A stretch of DNA of 12,109 nt from DATBLE01 sp046735055 (lineage in GTDB: Bacteria > Actinomycetota > Thermoleophilia > Gaiellales > Gaiellaceae), in NCBI GenBank assembly GCA_046735055.1, contig JBKPSO010000120.1:1-12109 (forward strand). Reading direction: 5' to 3'. Below, in pieces: positions 10,932 to 12,109 of the stretch. The position numbers and the translations under genes are program-made. The notes under the pieces were generated by a model. The model searched no databases. It saw only the letters and a list, made by a program, of their open reading frames with translations, and was not told the DNA's origin. Each line of letters starts with the position of its first letter. Within the stretch, counting starts at the first letter, position 1.

Positions 10932-12109
10932 AAGGGGTCGAAGCGCGGGCGGCCGAGTTGCGCGGGCTGCTCAACCGCTACCTGCACGAGTACCACGTCC
11001 TCGACGCGCCCACAGTCAATGACGCCGAGTACGACCGGCTCTACGACGAGCTCGTCGCGCTCGAGGAGGCTCACCCGAAGCTCGTCACGCCGGACTCGCC
11101 GACCGGGCGCGTCGGCGCGCCCGCTTCCGACAAGTTCCAGAAGGTGCGCCACCTCGAGCAGATGGGCTCGCTCGACAAGGTGACGACGGACGAGGCCCTG
11201 CTCAAGTGGGCCGACGACATTCGCAAGCGGCTCGGGAGGGACGAGCCGGTCTCCTACGTGATCGAACCGAAGATCGACGGGCTCGCCGTGAACCTGACCT
11301 ACGAGAACGGCGTCCTCGTCCGCGGGGCGACGCGCGGCGACGGCATCCAGGGCGAGGACGTGACACCGAATCTGCGCACGATCAAGGCGATCCCGCTGCG
11401 GATGCTTGGCGACGACGTGCCGGCGGCCGTCGAGGTGCGCGGCGAGGTCTACCTGCCGATCTCGGGCTTCCGCGAGCTGAACGAGCGCCTCGCCGGGACG
11501 AACCAGAAGCTGGCGCCCAACCCGCGGAACGCAGCCGCCGGGTCGCTGCGCCAGAAGAACTCCGCGATCACGGCCGACCGCCCGCTCTCGATCTGGATCT
11601 ACGGCGCCGGCTACCGCGAAGGCGTCGAGTTCGAGACGCAATCGGGCATGCTCGAGTGGCTGGCCGAGCGCGGCTTCCGCACGAACCCCTACGCCGAGCG
11701 GCTGGAGTCGATCGAGGACGTCGCTGCTGCGTGCATCGCCTGGGAGACACGTCGGATCGAGCTCGACTACGAGATCGACGGGATCGTGATCAAGGTCGAC
11801 TCGCTCGACCAGCAGCGGCGGCTGGGCGCGCTCCACCATCGCCCGCGCTGGGCACGCGCGTTCAAGTGGGCGCCGATGACCGCGCAGACGAAGCTCCTGA
11901 AGATCCACATCCGCGTCGGCCGCACGGGCGCGCTCAACCCGTGGGCGGTGATGGAGCCGGTCGAGGTCGGCGGCGTCACCGTCACGCGGGCGACGCTGCA
12001 CAACGAGGAGGACATCAACCGCAAGCAGATCCGCGAAGGCGACATCGTCATCGTCCAGCGCGCCGGCGACGTGATCCCGCAGATCGTCGGGCCGGCCGGC
12101 GAGCACCAG
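10925..12109 (+). CDS. ligA: NAD-dependent DNA ligase (partial, runs off the window end)
   Basis: The enzyme that seals nicks in replication and repair using NAD+. 395 codons are present of a protein usually near 670-700. Seen in order: domain Ia (about 5-65, with HEYHVLDAPTVNDAEYDRLY), which binds the NMN part of NAD+; the adenylation domain with K116 in EPKIDG as the AMP acceptor; RGDGIQGEDVTPNLRTI (137-153); RGEVYLP; NPRNAAAGSLRQ; and DGIVIKVD. The start of the OB fold follows (TGALNPWAVMEPV, then GVTVTRATLHN). Zinc finger, HhH and BRCT parts lie beyond the window. GTG at 10925 gives MLQGVEARAAELRGLLNRYL, which matches the normal N-terminus; a TTG at 10958 is the weaker alternative. There is no clear ribosome binding site. 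A palindrome covers the start. Confidence 0.95.
   Translation, partial: MLQGVEARAAELRGLLNRYLHEYHVLDAPTVNDAEYDRLYDELVALEEAHPKLVTPDSPTGRVGAPASDKFQKVRHLEQMGSLDKVTTDEALLKWADDIRKRLGRDEPVSYVIEPKIDGLAVNLTYENGVLVRGATRGDGIQGEDVTPNLRTIKAIPLRMLGDDVPAAVEVRGEVYLPISGFRELNERLAGTNQKLAPNPRNAAAGSLRQKNSAITADRPLSIWIYGAGYREGVEFETQSGMLEWLAERGFRTNPYAERLESIEDVAAACIAWETRRIELDYEIDGIVIKVDSLDQQRRLGALHHRPRWARAFKWAPMTAQTKLLKIHIRVGRTGALNPWAVMEPVEVGGVTVTRATLHNEEDINRKQIREGDIVIVQRAGDVIPQIVGPAGEHQ

Noticed and set aside
10928..12106. A 392-codon minus-strand open frame across ligA.
   Set aside because: The plus strand there encodes unmistakable LigA with KIDG and other motifs; the minus frame is its antisense shadow.

Overview
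The window is GC-rich and densely coding. It carries the end of the spc/alpha ribosomal-protein cluster, followed by accessory and housekeeping genes. The order secY-adk-map-infA-rpmJ-rpsM-rpsK-rpsD-rpoA-rplQ, a zinc-type L36 and S4, a ClpP of the actinobacterial ClpP2 type, GTG/TTG starts in half of the genes and probable leaderless promoters all point to an actinomycete. Class Thermoleophilia (Gaiellales/Solirubrobacterales-like) is my best guess; that class assignment is inference.

Region 1 (1-337) is abnormal. The secY end and adk start occur twice, head to head. A minus-strand copy (adk N-terminus 1-47, secY C-terminus 49 to about 222) faces the plus-strand copy (secY end about 221-331, adk from 333). 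The arms are near identical around the secY stop but differ outside it. This is either an assembly or amplification chimera or a real inverted duplication.

Region 2 (333-5110) is a plus-strand operon: adk, map, infA, rpmJ, rpsM, rpsK, rpsD, rpoA, rplQ. Most junctions are overlaps (GTGA, ATGA, TAATG) or abut. The only real gap is the 90-bp map-infA spacer, which holds a possible extended -10 promoter, a terminator-like hairpin with a T-run and a second hairpin next to the infA ribosome binding site.

Region 3 (5107-7110) sits between rplQ and truA, which are neighbours in many bacteria. It holds clpP (minus), an SRPBCC/AHSA1 protein and an ArsR-type regulator (plus, overlapping), and a cyclophilin-type lipoprotein (minus). 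The 67-bp clpP/SRPBCC spacer holds two GCAAC-N6-GTTGC inverted repeats that lie over a good clpP promoter, so the ArsR-type protein may control both directions.

Region 4 (7091-10238) has truA (plus), whose 5' end overlaps the 5' end of the lipoprotein gene by 20 bp and whose stop overlaps that of a soluble GAF-PAS histidine kinase (minus). Upstream of the kinase, and probably cotranscribed, is a secreted protein made of two six-cysteine repeats.

Region 5 (10245-12109) starts with mirrored -10 hexamers that appear to drive the secreted protein and a HAD phosphatase in opposite directions without leaders. ligA follows the phosphatase and runs off the window; a 15-bp perfect palindrome covers its GTG start. 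No tRNA, rRNA, CRISPR or insertion sequence was seen. Apart from region 1, no stretch over 300 bases lacks a gene.
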